From Patiria miniata (Eukaryota > Echinodermata > Asteroidea > Valvatida > Asterinidae): a DNA stretch of 64,000 nucleotides. Location: contig NW_024037055.1 in NCBI RefSeq assembly GCF_015706575.1, positions 15,104,262 through 15,168,261 on the forward strand, written 5' to 3'. Position 1 is the stretch's first letter; every line of letters starts with the position of its first letter. Made by a program: the position numbers and the translations under genes. Positions 1-13,000 of the stretch are shown in pieces. Below the pieces are notes generated by a model. The model saw nothing but the letters and a program-made list of their open reading frames with translations, searched no databases and had not been told where the DNA came from.

Positions 1-934
1 CACATGGAAAACTGGGTAAAATCTGCTTTTCAGGTATAGGAGATGAGCCGAAGAGTAGATTTCAGGTAAAGTATACTTTTCTGGTAGCAGAAGGGCAAAA
101 AAAAAAACCCTTCGAAACTATTTGTACAATCAACATAGCATACATTTCATTCATCTCGTGTAAGTTTTTCAAACATGAGTTTTCCTCTTATTTTTACGTA
201 CGCAATCAAATAATAATTCCAAAACAATACTGTTTCCCTATTATATTGTTTAAAGTATCAGTTATGAGGACAAGCTGAAGAGAATTTTCAAACGATTTTG
301 TAAGAATCAATATTTAACCAAACGTATCAAACTTACAGTGAACCAACACCCACTCTCGCCACTTTCGATAGGGGGAACAAACAGTACACGTAATTACTTA
401 TAAATGTAGTCATTACTTTTGGAGAGGTATTTACAAAAATTGCACTAACTTTCACTCGGGAGGTAACACACTGAGTATACAGTGTTTAAACGTCGGTGAA
501 GGGCAAAACCTAATTTGATTTAAATCGTTTAATTTTACGCGTGTCAAATATGTCTGGGTTTTTTTGGTTCAGATTCTTTAACCTGCAAATTCTCAATGTG
601 TAGAAACAGCTTATTAATGTAGCAATAGCAGACAAGTTTGGAAAAGAGTCTGAAACGGACGCGTTTCCTTTCTTCGTTTGATTGTAATTGGCGATGGTTT
701 GTTTCTTTATATCTGTATTGTTCGATTCTTCAGCAAACAATTTCTCAGTGTGGAGAAACAGATACAGATTGAAACGGACACGTTTCTTCTATAGTAATTG
801 GCGTTGGTTTGTTCCTATATTTCCGTTCTTTTTTCGTTTGTGTTTATGTCTTGGCACTTCGCCATGATATCAAGATTTGATTGAGGTTATTACATTTCCA
901 TTATTGGTCAGCTGGTTTCATTGATGTTACAACG
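1..934. other. 5' flank of gene A
   Basis: No coding exon is recognisable here. The stretch directly precedes the signal-peptide exon of gene A and should contain its promoter and 5' UTR, but I see no convincing TATA box or splice structure that fixes the transcription start. The only internal structure noticed is a diverged tandem duplication at about 570-835. Confidence 0.5.
570..835. repeat. diverged tandem duplication upstream of gene A
   Basis: Two copies (about 570-720 and 721-835) share the same order of blocks: a gattctt start, an aaatttctcagtgtgg-like block, gaaacggac(g/a)cgtttc and taattggcg(a/t)tggtttgtt. The gaaacg...cgtttc core (652-667 and 771-786) is a short inverted repeat. 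The position, 100-365 bp before the start codon, makes it a candidate promoter or 5' UTR duplication. A regulatory role is inference. Confidence 0.6.
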
Positions 935-1025
935 ATGGTGCGAACACGCCGACGAGACGAAGGAAGGACCGGCGTGATGCTTGTGATGCTGTTGGTGCTG
1001 ATAGCTCAACTACCAAGCGTATTAG
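935..1025 (+). CDS. gene A exon 1: signal peptide
   Basis: Encodes a basic N-terminus (VRTRRRDEGR) followed by a hydrophobic core (VMLVMLLVLIAQL) typical of a signal peptide. The donor GTGAGA starts at 1026 and leaves phase 1. The frame is open upstream to 881 but has no ATG there, so 935 is preferred. A second in-frame Met lies at 977, inside the hydrophobic core. Confidence 0.85.
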
Positions 1026-4000
1026 GTGAGAATCATTTTTTTGTGGGGGGGGGGGGGGCAAAAACATTCCCCCCAAAAAAGTGGATCCACAAATTTACGG
1101 CGTGGGGTTCGGGGCCCGCTGAAGGGCCCTATTTTTCTTAGACTTTTAGATGTGGTGCGATCTGAGAAAATTTCTGCCCACTTTACTCAATTTTTTTTCG
1201 AGTAAAAGATGATGGTGTACGCAGTGGCTGCCTTTTTTGCGACGTCACTTTAAAAAAACAAAAACAATTGGTTCTTTTTTTGGGGGGGGCATGGCCCCGT
1301 TGGCCCCCCCTCCCCCCCCCCCCCGATCCGCCGTTATCAGGTCCTTCCGTCCGTTTTGGTCCAGTTATACAAGTTTTAATGGTCCGAACACACAATTTCC
1401 CATAAACGGGAGGCATGATAATCCCAAGGTCCATTTGTCCGAAGTTCGGTAGTCCAAAGTATGAGTTGGTCCGCAGGTTCAATAGTCCGAAACGAAAACA
1501 AGGTTCAGTAGTCTGCGTGTTAATTAGCAAGCACACTTGGTTCAATATAGTCCGAATTTACAATAATATCAATGCTGCATGTCAATTCGGACAGTTGAGT
1601 CTTAATTTCGATTCGGACAATCGAACGGTCACCTTTTGATGGAGAGTTAGCGGTGTTCATAGCAGTACGTAATGGCCAAGGGCAACCGCCTTTTTCCTTC
1701 GTTTTATTTAGTGTCTTGAAACACAAACAATGAAATATGACTCAACATATTTTTTTATTGATCATGGGGAATAATTAACATTTCAAATGTTGTTAGAAAA
1801 TATTTTGATTGTGTTTCATGACTCCCCGAAGACTTTGTAAACAACCACTTGATATGTGTCAGGGCATTGTGAGGAATGTCTTAGTTATTATGGCTGATCA
1901 TGAAACTAAAGGTGTTCACGGACAATTTTGGAAAATGTGTGCATGAATTTGTAAAAGAAGCATTTGTTTTGGTGCGAAATAGAATAAGCGTTCAAAATCC
2001 CTGTTTCTATTTAACAAATGATAATTCTATTTCCATGAAGGTGTATTCAGTTGTATAAAAAATCAGCGTACGATTTCTGGAATGTGCACTGAATTTAGTA
2101 TATTGACATTTCATTTTAGCGCAAAATCGAAGGCACATCCACAATTCTATACTCATTTAATTTATCATCAATCTATTTCGCTAAATGTGCAGCTGATTAC
2201 CCATACAGTGTTATTTATCGTATGCCTGGTCAAGCATTGAAATTCGTTCATGTGTTAACAAAAGTAACATGTGAGGAATGTTTGATTGAATGATTAAATG
2301 TTTGGACATTTATGATGATTGAACTAAACCCAGATCCCATGTAACATCACACGTGATGTTTCTTTTACCATCCTAATACTATGCCTGCAAGATTATTTTG
2401 ATTGATTTTATTTTGGTCAGATTTACATCATTTTAACATTTCATTTGCCTTCATTTCCCATAGACCTTTGCGCATATAAGAACAAACACATTATCAATTA
2501 GGCCTACAATACATTGATTAAATTATGAGTCAATCACTGTTCAGTGTATCATGATTGGTATAGGCCTGTATACTTTATTTAAATTGAATGCAGAATATGC
2601 AAATTAAAACTATAACAAATGCAAAAGAATGTTCAATTCAGCCCGTTCAGGCCGATTTTCTTCGAATTGGATTGCGCATTCGTAATAATCGGCAACGCAT
2701 ACGTCAAACCGAAAGCCTTATCACATATTTGTAATCCTTTAAATGAATCTTTATGGTCATTCATTCATTTGAGTGATGTAAAATGAAATCGAATGCTAGT
2801 TATTGCGAAAATGAAAACAGGATATACGTCGTTCTCAAAATCAGCGCCAAATTGAATTTATGTTTTACAAATTCAGATGTACATTTTCCAAAATTGTGGT
2901 TGTCAATGTTAAGTGCAATCATTATATACAGTGTGTTTCAAAAAAAAAAGGAAACCCAGATGTAAATGTGAATTATAAAAAATCTAATAAATATTTTCAA
3001 ATACGTTAAAGATTATGTGAAAAGCCAATGTGACCTCTTTCTAGTGATACCTTGATTGTGCGTCTGTGGCCACGGATGACTAAGCATTCATTGTTAATCT
3101 GTCAAGGGTCAAAACCTGTACCAGGCCAAGTTTGCGCAAAAGGGTAACTGGTATTCTGGGCATGTGGAACGACTTGATTCAAAGAAAGAAGACATCCTTT
3201 TCTCCGGAAGTTTCCACAAAAAGCTCTGCACGAAGTCTAGTCTAATTTCAACTAGGACCCAAAGAGTCAGAAATCTTGGGCGATTTACATTTTGATCATT
3301 AACATTCCAATCCCTCGGGAATGTCCATAGCTACAGCACTGTGACTGCAAGCCTCGACCACTGCTAGCGGCCTTTGAACACAATGATCGTCGCCGCCTTT
3401 TATGTTGGTAACCAACAACCTCCCTTTATGCTGCATAATAAGTCATGTCACGTCCTTGCTGTTTTTTGAAAAATGTATTTTACGGCAAAACAGGTTTTAA
3501 CAAATGCGCAATTGTTAGATGTGAGTTATGAATTCAAGTTTATGTGCAGTTGTTGGTCCTTGAAAGCGCTATCTGTTCCTGTACTTTGTCTGATGTAATT
3601 TTTGATGTGGCTATTTTTCGCATTTATAGACTATATATTGCCCAATGTATATACCCCCAATAACAAAAATCAAATTATATCATTAAAATAAAACACACAA
3701 TTGGAAAATTTGAATTTGAATGTTTTAATAGTTGAAGCACATCCTTTAATCTCAAAGTTGAATTTAAGGCCCAGAAATTGATCACAACTTAAGCAGGCTC
3801 CCAAACACGGCACCCTTAAAAGAATTAAAATCCTTATACAGGAATTCAACTGAATGTTCATCCTTTATTTCTGTGATTTTAGGGCAACCTGGTTATCTAG
3901 GGTGCTATGTGGACAAAAGTGACGATCGTGCACTACAGGGAGATCATTGGACGGATGTGAGTGCCCAGTCTTGGGAGTGGTGCATTGCTAACTGTTCACG

Positions 4001-7000
4001 CAAGTCGTATCGTTTCATGGGACTGGAGTCTGGTAACGAGTGCTACTGTGGAGATGATGTCTATTCGAGGCATGGAAATGGATATGGCTGCAATATGACG
4101 TGTGAAGGAAACGCCGGTCAGACCTGTGGTGGATTAAATCTAATTCAAGTATACAGAGGTAAGACGTGACCCATGCCTGATTTCACAAGCTGGTTGTTAA
4201 TAAAACGTGAAATGCTAGCTGACATGCAGCTAAGCCGCTGTGTCAAGATGACATCAGTCATTTCGAAGTCAGACACTGAAATTGTTAAAGTACCAATTAC
4301 TGTGTGTGATGTAAAAGGTCACACGAAATTTCCTGCATATAAGGGCTAATCAAGTTAAATTGAATTCCTTTAAATTGAATTGAAATGAATTGAATTGAAT
4401 TGAATTGAATTGAATTGAAAGTCAGAATGGAGAGGTCGAGCGTGTATGTCCAACTAATGTCATTCCATTGCTGTCTGTTTGTTTGCATTCGCCTTAAAAG
4501 TATTAAAAAAAATATATTACAATTTTAAAACCCACTTTAGGACTTGAACATGCAACCTTCAGACTCTGAATCCAATCCACTTGCCATAACAACTAACAAC
4601 TTCACACTAGGCCTACAGTCTGGTATCGAAGTATACAATAAAGCTTCCATGGACATAACCGAATGATAACAATTAACAATTAACAATCTCAAATGCTACT
4701 GTGGGACTTGAACCTGCAACCTTACGGGACTAATCTGGTGGAAGCGGATTGGAGAGGGGTATATCATATTCACCCCCCCCCCCCCGCCCTTCGCATTTGC
4801 CTATCTTGGAAAGAGTCCTTTTTCCCAAAATTCTCTTTTTTTTTCTCTCTGAGAAATTATTAGTTTTACTTCTTTTTCATCGATGTCATTTAATATCATT
4901 TTTTTTATTCTACATTGTGATGAATTTAAAATTATTTGGTAAACAGTTTCACTCATCCCTCACATTTTGTTCTTAACTCTAGTATCTAGTGGCGTGTGCT
5001 CCAATCCTTATAAGCAACCAAGTCATGGATCATACCACGTAGAATACCGTCCTTACAATTATGACCTGGGTAACCTTGAGTATGTGGATGCCCGTTTACG
5101 GTATACCTGCGACAGCGGTTACTATTTTCCAGTCCAGCCCCCAATTGTCACATGTGTTACAGGCGACCCGTCTTCATGGGACCCTTCCTACGCCAACTGC
5201 CGAGGTAAATATTATAATTCAGAGGGCTATAGTTTTAGTCCCGAACCACAGCGTATTTAAATCCTATTTATGTCTCTCTTGGTCATTTAATACCAAATAC
5301 GTCATTTTGAATTACAGTATGACTTTGGGGTTAAGAAGTCGTCCTTTTCATCGTTGTATAATTCTTAAAATGGATCAACTTTTACTATATTAATAAATTA
5401 AAGTTATCACATCTTTTGCTTCAGCTTTTTAAATACATAGAATAAATACATCATTTAGGCCTAATCTGATTTATAAGATTATTGACATTTGTTGCTTGGT
5501 CACTATCATTGGTTTACTGTCATCTCGATAGTTAGAAAATATCAGATGACAATTTTAATTGGTTAAAAACCTGTTGACGTTGCTTTGTTAACTACCAAAC
5601 GTTTTAATTCAAGTTATTATTGTCGTTAGTTTTATTGATACTATTTTAGTTTAACCTTTATCCATCATTCACTTTAATCTCATATAATGCAACTCGAATA
5701 ATTAACTTAAATCTTTCTAATCTTTCATCTCTATACTTTGCTACTTGTTGTAAATCTACACCGTGTTAACTGAACCCCTACCCCCGGGTGATTTTGATTG
5801 TAGTAACTTTTTGTTAGTGAACGTTGGGGCGGTGGCGGGAAAAAAAATGATTCTGTCTATCAAGAACAAAATGGCCGCTGCCGCGGCGCTGCCGCTGTCT
5901 TGTTGCAGGCACAACAATCAATGAAGCTGTACATATGCACGTTTCTCCTGATGTCTTGGGTGTTCAGGCTTCAGTGCTTTTTCCATTGTACTCATGATTT
6001 GCATTTTCATGGTTATATAACCTACTACTGAATGGGATTCGGCTTTCTGTTTTACTCCCCGTAATTCTTTTATATGTGACAGGAAGAGCTCACAATTCCT
6101 GTTGGGTTGTGATGCACTAAATAGAATGACCAGTCATCCATGAATTTCATTAAGTTTTACTTCATTTATTGTTTGGGATACACTTTGAATTGAACATTTT
6201 TTGGGCATATACGAGTAAATTACCGCACACCCAAGCCAAATTTGGCGTTGTTTTAAAACTACATTAGACCAGATAGAAACTACCAGTTGTCTTACTTTAA
6301 CGAAGTTGTTATTAAACACAGTTGTTTATTTTGATGACAACTGACAATTAATTATATTTAGATATCCCCTACACTGTGATGTTCTCCCTATGTTTCCCAA
6401 GCACTTAACAATTGATTTAAATATAAAACAGGCTGAGTGGTACGTACATAGAATTACTCTTGCGGCATACTGTGGAGGTAATACAGATGGGAATTTTTAG
6501 TTTGTTTTCAATATGAGTGTTTTACATACACATGCCACCATTGAAGCGTAGTATCAGGTGGGACCAAGGCTTTTGCACATTCGGGTGAATCACATAGGCC
6601 TACTCAAATTTGTATCCTTGTGGAGACATCGCTTTGCTCTCCTGTACAAAATCGTAAGAGGCTCGGAAGCTATTTTAAAAATGCTCATATTTAAACCAAA
6701 TCCTGGGTTGAAATTCTGACCAAATATCCCTTATATAAAATACAGCAATTTACGACACATAAGTATACCTTGGAAATTCCTAAGGAAAGATTTCCATATC
6801 TGGCTATCACTTGTCACCCTGTGCACAAACCCTATGAGACTGGTCTGAAAATTTGCAAGTGTTTTCTCAGTAAGTACTTTAATATTGTTCCCTGCAAAAT
6901 TTGACTTTTTAGGACAAATTATCGCTTTCTGATGGCTGATAGATCATGAAGGGAAACATTCGTGATGGCCAGATATGGAAATCTTTCCATTCCTAGTTTT

Positions 7001-10000
7001 TTTTAGTAAAATCCATTCATCTATTTCGACCTATTCACCCTAAGAAGGGCCTTGTGGAGACCTTTGCAATTATTCTGTGTCGTTTAATACCCGGATTTCC
7101 ACAAGGCATCATTTTTCGAAACCGAACACACACTTGATACCCTTTTCTACATCTCTCGTCATGTGTCTTTTTCTTTTAGCGTGTACATCAATATCGCACT
7201 GTGTTGCTGGCCAGTTAAATTGCACCACTGCCACTGACCAGCAATGTGACCAGTGTGATGGAGACTATGGTTCCAATGGGGCAGCCTACTCAAGCGTCAA
7301 TAATGGAAACGAGTGCAGAAGTAAGTAGTTGGATTTAGGACTGAATCTGAGTAAACATAATGTTCACTAACTGTAGATATTTATTTTGATGACGGGAACT
7401 GTGCATTGGGACAACCCACATTTGATAGGTAATTTGCCATTTATGGACAGTGATAGCCCCACTAGTGTGGCCGCGGTATGCTGCGCTGAACCTCTGTGGC
7501 GCAGCATACCGCGGCCACACTAGTGGGGCTAGGACAGTGAGTATGTGCAATGGTCAACCGTTTGAGAGCTCAATTCATCAATGTCCAAGTTTGAAGGGGT
7601 TTGCCCCGGTGTTTCTGGCAGTGGCTGCAATATGCGCCGCAGCACCTTGTAAACCCCTATAAGATGCTACATAATGGTCTCATATTTCTCATAAACTTTA
7701 TTTACCTTTCTTTATTAAAAGACATAATTTCCAGCGCCTTGAGTACCCAATTGTTGGTAGATACGTACGCTATATGAGACTCTGATATTAAGTGTTTCTT
7801 GATTCTGTTTATCAGAGCAATGTTCATGGAGGAAAGACAGCAACGCCTGTTACCCAGGCTCCTGCACAGACGCCAACTGCGCATGCAGCAGTGGATTCTT
7901 GGGACCAGACTGCATGACCTGTAAGTTTATTAGGCCCATTATATCCACGAAACTTTTATGTTTTCGTTCGCTCCATTGTTTTAGACTTCAGAAGATGTGG
8001 TTGTAGCCAATCAGATCTCGATCACATTCATTATGAATAAAAACATTCCTCCATAATTACCTTATCGGTTAACTTACGGTATATACGTTGCCTTTTATTT
8101 GCAATGTTGATAACATGTCACAATAGAAGCTTAGATGTTTGTTACAACATCTACCCTAATGATTCAATACAAATGCAGTATTCATTTTGAAGACTTTGAA
8201 TACTTTCTCATGAATAAAGTGGGCAGCGGTCAAGCACCAGTCCTATCAGAGCACAGTGCCACCCTCGAAGGGTCGACAACACTAGAATCCCCCGTGGTCA
8301 ATGGTAGTACGGACACCGTCTACACCAACGTACGAGACTTCGCACGCATCAAGATATATTGGGAAAGCTCCTATCAACCTGTTGGACTTCCAAACTCTTC
8401 CGCTGGTGGACATCCGTACATCCATAACGTTAGCCTGGGTGTTGTGTGGGCAAGAGTTGAAGCTTATGTTAATCGTGAGTTCAAACTCCATTATTTACAG
8501 TGAAAGTTTGGGTTGGTGGTGGATGGTATACTTTTAAATTGACCCAATCGCAGTCGGACGTAGGTTATTTTTGCGTGCTGCTTCTGGGTCAGCGTACCTT
8601 CCCTTTAAAATTTCTCATTAACTCATTCTTGTAACGAATACTTCAAATGCAAGTTACCAAAAGCAGTTGCAAACTTATATTTCTTTTCAATATATTGTTT
8701 GTTATTCATTGTATTTTTTATTTAATTGCGCATATTTTGTTTCTGGTAATTTAAGACAAAAATACCTCCTACAACTTCAATTAATTTCAAGGCATCTTCA
8801 AGATTCAGCCTTGTGCACTACACCTCGAAAACCTCGAAAAGATTAACTTTTTTTGGTCCATTATCGTTTGAATAATCAGGGTATTTTACCATTTTATCCA
8901 TTAATTAAGGAAGTACAACATTGACATATTCGATAGCCGAACAGAACTGCTCAACAACCACAGATGGAGTGTATTTTAGTCCAGACAACCCGGCTGCAAT
9001 CCTAGTTGTGTGTGAGCACACATTCAACGTGAACTACAGTAGCTGGACCCCAGTCACAGGAGATGTGTAAGTCTGCACCAGCTTATAACGAGGGAGTCGT
9101 GTTCGATATTAAACAGAAAATTACAAATCATAGATGTCAGATATAATATAGGGACTGGAAAAAGTGGACCTAATATTTATGCTGCATATACTACTGTAAC
9201 GGACAGTTTATGCAGCACTTTTGTTGTCATTGCTTTCTTGAGCTAGGGCTCCGGCGGAGGGCCAGGGGCTCCGAAGCGGCGGCGCGCACCTGACCTGTTT
9301 TTGGGTCTGGCTAGCGCGCGTTCCGGAAATAGGCACTGCAGGTTACTTAAGTGGGATTCTTTTGTTCACTTGAGCGGTTAGGACTTGGCTAGATTCCAGG
9401 GATGGGTAAAGTTGTTACAATTGTATACATTTGTTCAGACTGTGTGTTTTCTTTGCTGGGAATCAGCAATTGTGGAGTTTCGATATTCTGGAATTGGAAA
9501 TCCTGTGTGTGTCCATTTTTCCTGCGTTTTGCTAAATTTGGAGGACAAATTTAGCTTACGCTACACTACCTTATAAGTTCAGACAGGTTTTTGTCACCTC
9601 CTGAAAGAGTAAGTAGTTCTTTAAAGGTGTAAGCATCAACATTTCTCTACTCAACTTAGAACACAGAAAAATTCCTCGAGAAAATGTAAGCCATGAATTG
9701 AAAAGAAGATTTCAGTTTAGGAAATTATTTTCTGTAATGCTTGATATCTCCAAACTATTTTTGTTTCTTACAGACTAAGATATGATGTACACTCAACCAA
9801 TGGCGGGTATCTGAATCTCTACGACAGAGACTCTAACAATACCATCATCACACGCTACTATAATGGACAGACAGTGTCTGGGTATTCAACTTTCACCTTT
9901 GACTTTGTTGACCCCCACCACTGTGTGGACGTCGGCAGTGGATGTCGAACCACCATGCTGAATGCGGGAAGTGACGTCACATCACAGGTTGGTTGAGTTT

Positions 10001-13000
10001 TAGGTTGATCTAATAATCCTCTGTACATTGTACTAATGACGTCACACTTTGTTTACGTGTGCGCTTTCCTATGGCGCTCAGTGGACCGTGGACCCCACTG
10101 GCTCCATAGAAAAGTGCACATGTAAACAAAGCGTGACGTCATTAGTACAGAGGCTTATTGTTGTTTGTATGTTGGCAGCAAATCAGGCCACAAAGTAAAC
10201 AAAAAGCATAGAAAGGTTTTAAAGCACGGTATGGTCTGGTATGGTCTATCGGTGGAGCAAAGGATTCATGATCGTGAGGTTGTTGGTTCGAGCCCCGCCG
10301 TGGCCATGCGTGTTGTGCCCTTGAGTGAGGCGCTTTACCTCAATTACTCCTCTCAACCCAGGTGTTAAATGGGTACCGGCATTGTTCAATGTTGGGAAGG
10401 TAACAGACTCGCTGCTGTGGAGGGGGTGTGGCGATCCCCCTACAGCAGTATATGAGTCTGGCCCAATCGCTAACGAAAGAGGAATGGGCACTCTGTTCCT
10501 GTTATCTTTTAAAGGTTTTAATCATTTTATAACATTTTTTTTAAACATTGAAAAGGTCAAAAAATTAATTATTGTCGTGACTAGCATTCAGAACGTGAGA
10601 ATAATTCGTCAACCTCTCTTTTCAAGTGTTAAAAATAACCTTTTCCATTATTTCCATCAGCTACAAAAGCAGTTCTCTAGATATCTTGTTAAAAAAAACG
10701 ATTCAAATTAATTTGGAAATGTTAAAAGAAATGTGCATTAATTTACATAATATATGAAAGTTATCCCATTAGTACCTGCAATGCATTGTAATGAGTTAAC
10801 ACCTCACACCGCCTCAAACAGCCACGTACAGCTATCTGTGGTGTTATTGATTTATGGAGGAGTTAAGACAATGTAATACAATTTTATACAAGTGCTAAAG
10901 GTTAATTCATGGATGGATCAATAAAACCATAGAGTGCTCGGGGGAATTCCAGGTGCTGCAGGGAGTAATAGGTTCAACTGATCTTTGTGAAATTGACCAT
11001 TTCATCAAAGTTGTTGAGAGACAAGAGATAGTTGAAAAACATCTTTAATTTGGAATCTCTTTACACTTCAGGCAACAATGACGATCACTTGGCGAGGCTG
11101 GGCCGACGATCTAGCTGGTATTAAAGAGTACAATCTGGAAGTGCGACAGCTATCGGGAAACCATGGCAACGAGATGACAGAAATCTTGGACATCCCTGCC
11201 GTTTATTCCGGAGTTACCAACTCCAGTCAGAATGTCACTTTACGTCATGATGGTAGGTTTTGTTGGATTAAAATTAGTACTTGTTTTTTGATGGACATGT
11301 TATTTAATATTTGCTGGAGCAGAGTTGCATCAGCTCATCTGCCATTCTGTCGGATCATTCCATCAACTTTTGATCATGTAATCTGATATATGTTGAACAT
11401 TTCTTTCCGAATGTGATCGGGGATATGTACGTTCAAATTGATACTTTACAATGCTTATCCCATAAGTGTTGTTGGGATGGCGAAAATTACCCGTCAATTA
11501 TTTATCACTCAATATTGATTTGATGTCATCTCATGTATATGACCCGTTTACCAATTTTTTCTTCCAAATAACTTGAAACTTTTAGAAAGAACTTACTCAG
11601 AACATTTTTTATGATAGTTCCTGCTGAATCAGGCTAATTGTAATCCATACTACTTCTTGTCCTATATTATGACATCAAGTTGGAGTATCGATGACAAAAA
11701 ACGTCACATGAGGTAATTGATGATTCCTGCTCCAATGCGCCAATATTTTAGCCTTTCCCCAATATTTCTTACAAAATGCTCTCATTTCATATCCACAGGT
11801 GTATCCACAGGTGTATACTCCATCGTCCTCACCACTGTCGACAACGCTGGTAACTTCAGACTCAGCAGACGTTTTGTATTCTTCGACGACGATCCTGATG
11901 ATGTGACTATGCAGAACAACGCATCTGTGCGATTACTTTCAGCGACTGAAGAAACCGACTACGAGTGGTTGATTGACCTAGACTCCAGCGGAGGGATGAC
12001 ATCAGTAGTTCTTGATTGGACAAACAGATTCATCAATATTCATCACCTGAATCAAGGATTTTTGAAACCCATCGGGTCTTATGTCAATGCAACTATTGAC
12101 GATGGTAATTAATTAGGCTCGATGAGATACCAATTATAAACAGACCTTTTTCAGCAGTAGCAGCTATCACTTTATGAGATTTTGAGAAGATCTTAGGAGA
12201 ATCAGAAAACTCAAAAATAAAATTCATGCCATTCCAAACAGTGAAGGCCTACTATGCCATTTATCGTCAGGAAAACATGTTACTGTTTGAGACTTCAGCA
12301 ATTTATGTGTGAGTTATCTACTTCTCTTCAAAACCACACCTCTTTTCAAAAGAGATACACAATGCTTTAGATTGTCAGTAGCTTATCATTACACAAACTC
12401 AGAACTCTCATGGAGTACAGTAGACAAGAGTGTAAGAAGGCAAAAAACATTGTGAAGAATCATACTGATGCCTTTCCACTCCTAGATTATGACCAGAACT
12501 TTGGCCAACGTGGTCGTGCCGCGGTTCCCAATGCCCTCGGAGTGACGGAGTTCCGTGTCTTTTACGACATCGACCACAGCGGTGGAAGGACCACCGTCAA
12601 CGTGAGTGATGACAACTCGGACAATTGGAGTAATGAAGCCACAAACACACAGGCGACCTACAACCTGGCCCTAGTGGACGGTGATTCCATTCGGTTCTGG
12701 GTAGAGGCCAGGGACATTGCTGGCCACTTTGTGAGGGACAGTGTGTTAGTTCACGCTGATTCATCCCCTCCGACGATTCAAGATTTCAAGCTCATACCTG
12801 GTTTGTCGGGTATAAGGTAAGAGTCTAAACTTCCCCACCTAAGCTGTGAAAACTACAAAATCAAACTAATACTATGTGTTATTTTTTTCTCTTTTTTGAA
12901 TTTCAGCCATAAAAGACTTGCTATAAACCAAAGCTTCTGTTTTTTTCATTGCAGCGTGGAGTGTACGACTTTTGATGAACACAGCGGTGCAAACACTGTC

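Noticed and set aside
881..934. N-terminal extension of gene A exon 1
   Set aside because: The upstream frame is open but begins at a TTG codon; the first ATG is 935, immediately before a signal peptide.
2924..3010. Tc1-like element from a single TIR-like end
   Set aside because: No matching inverted end was found downstream, so the element cannot be delimited.
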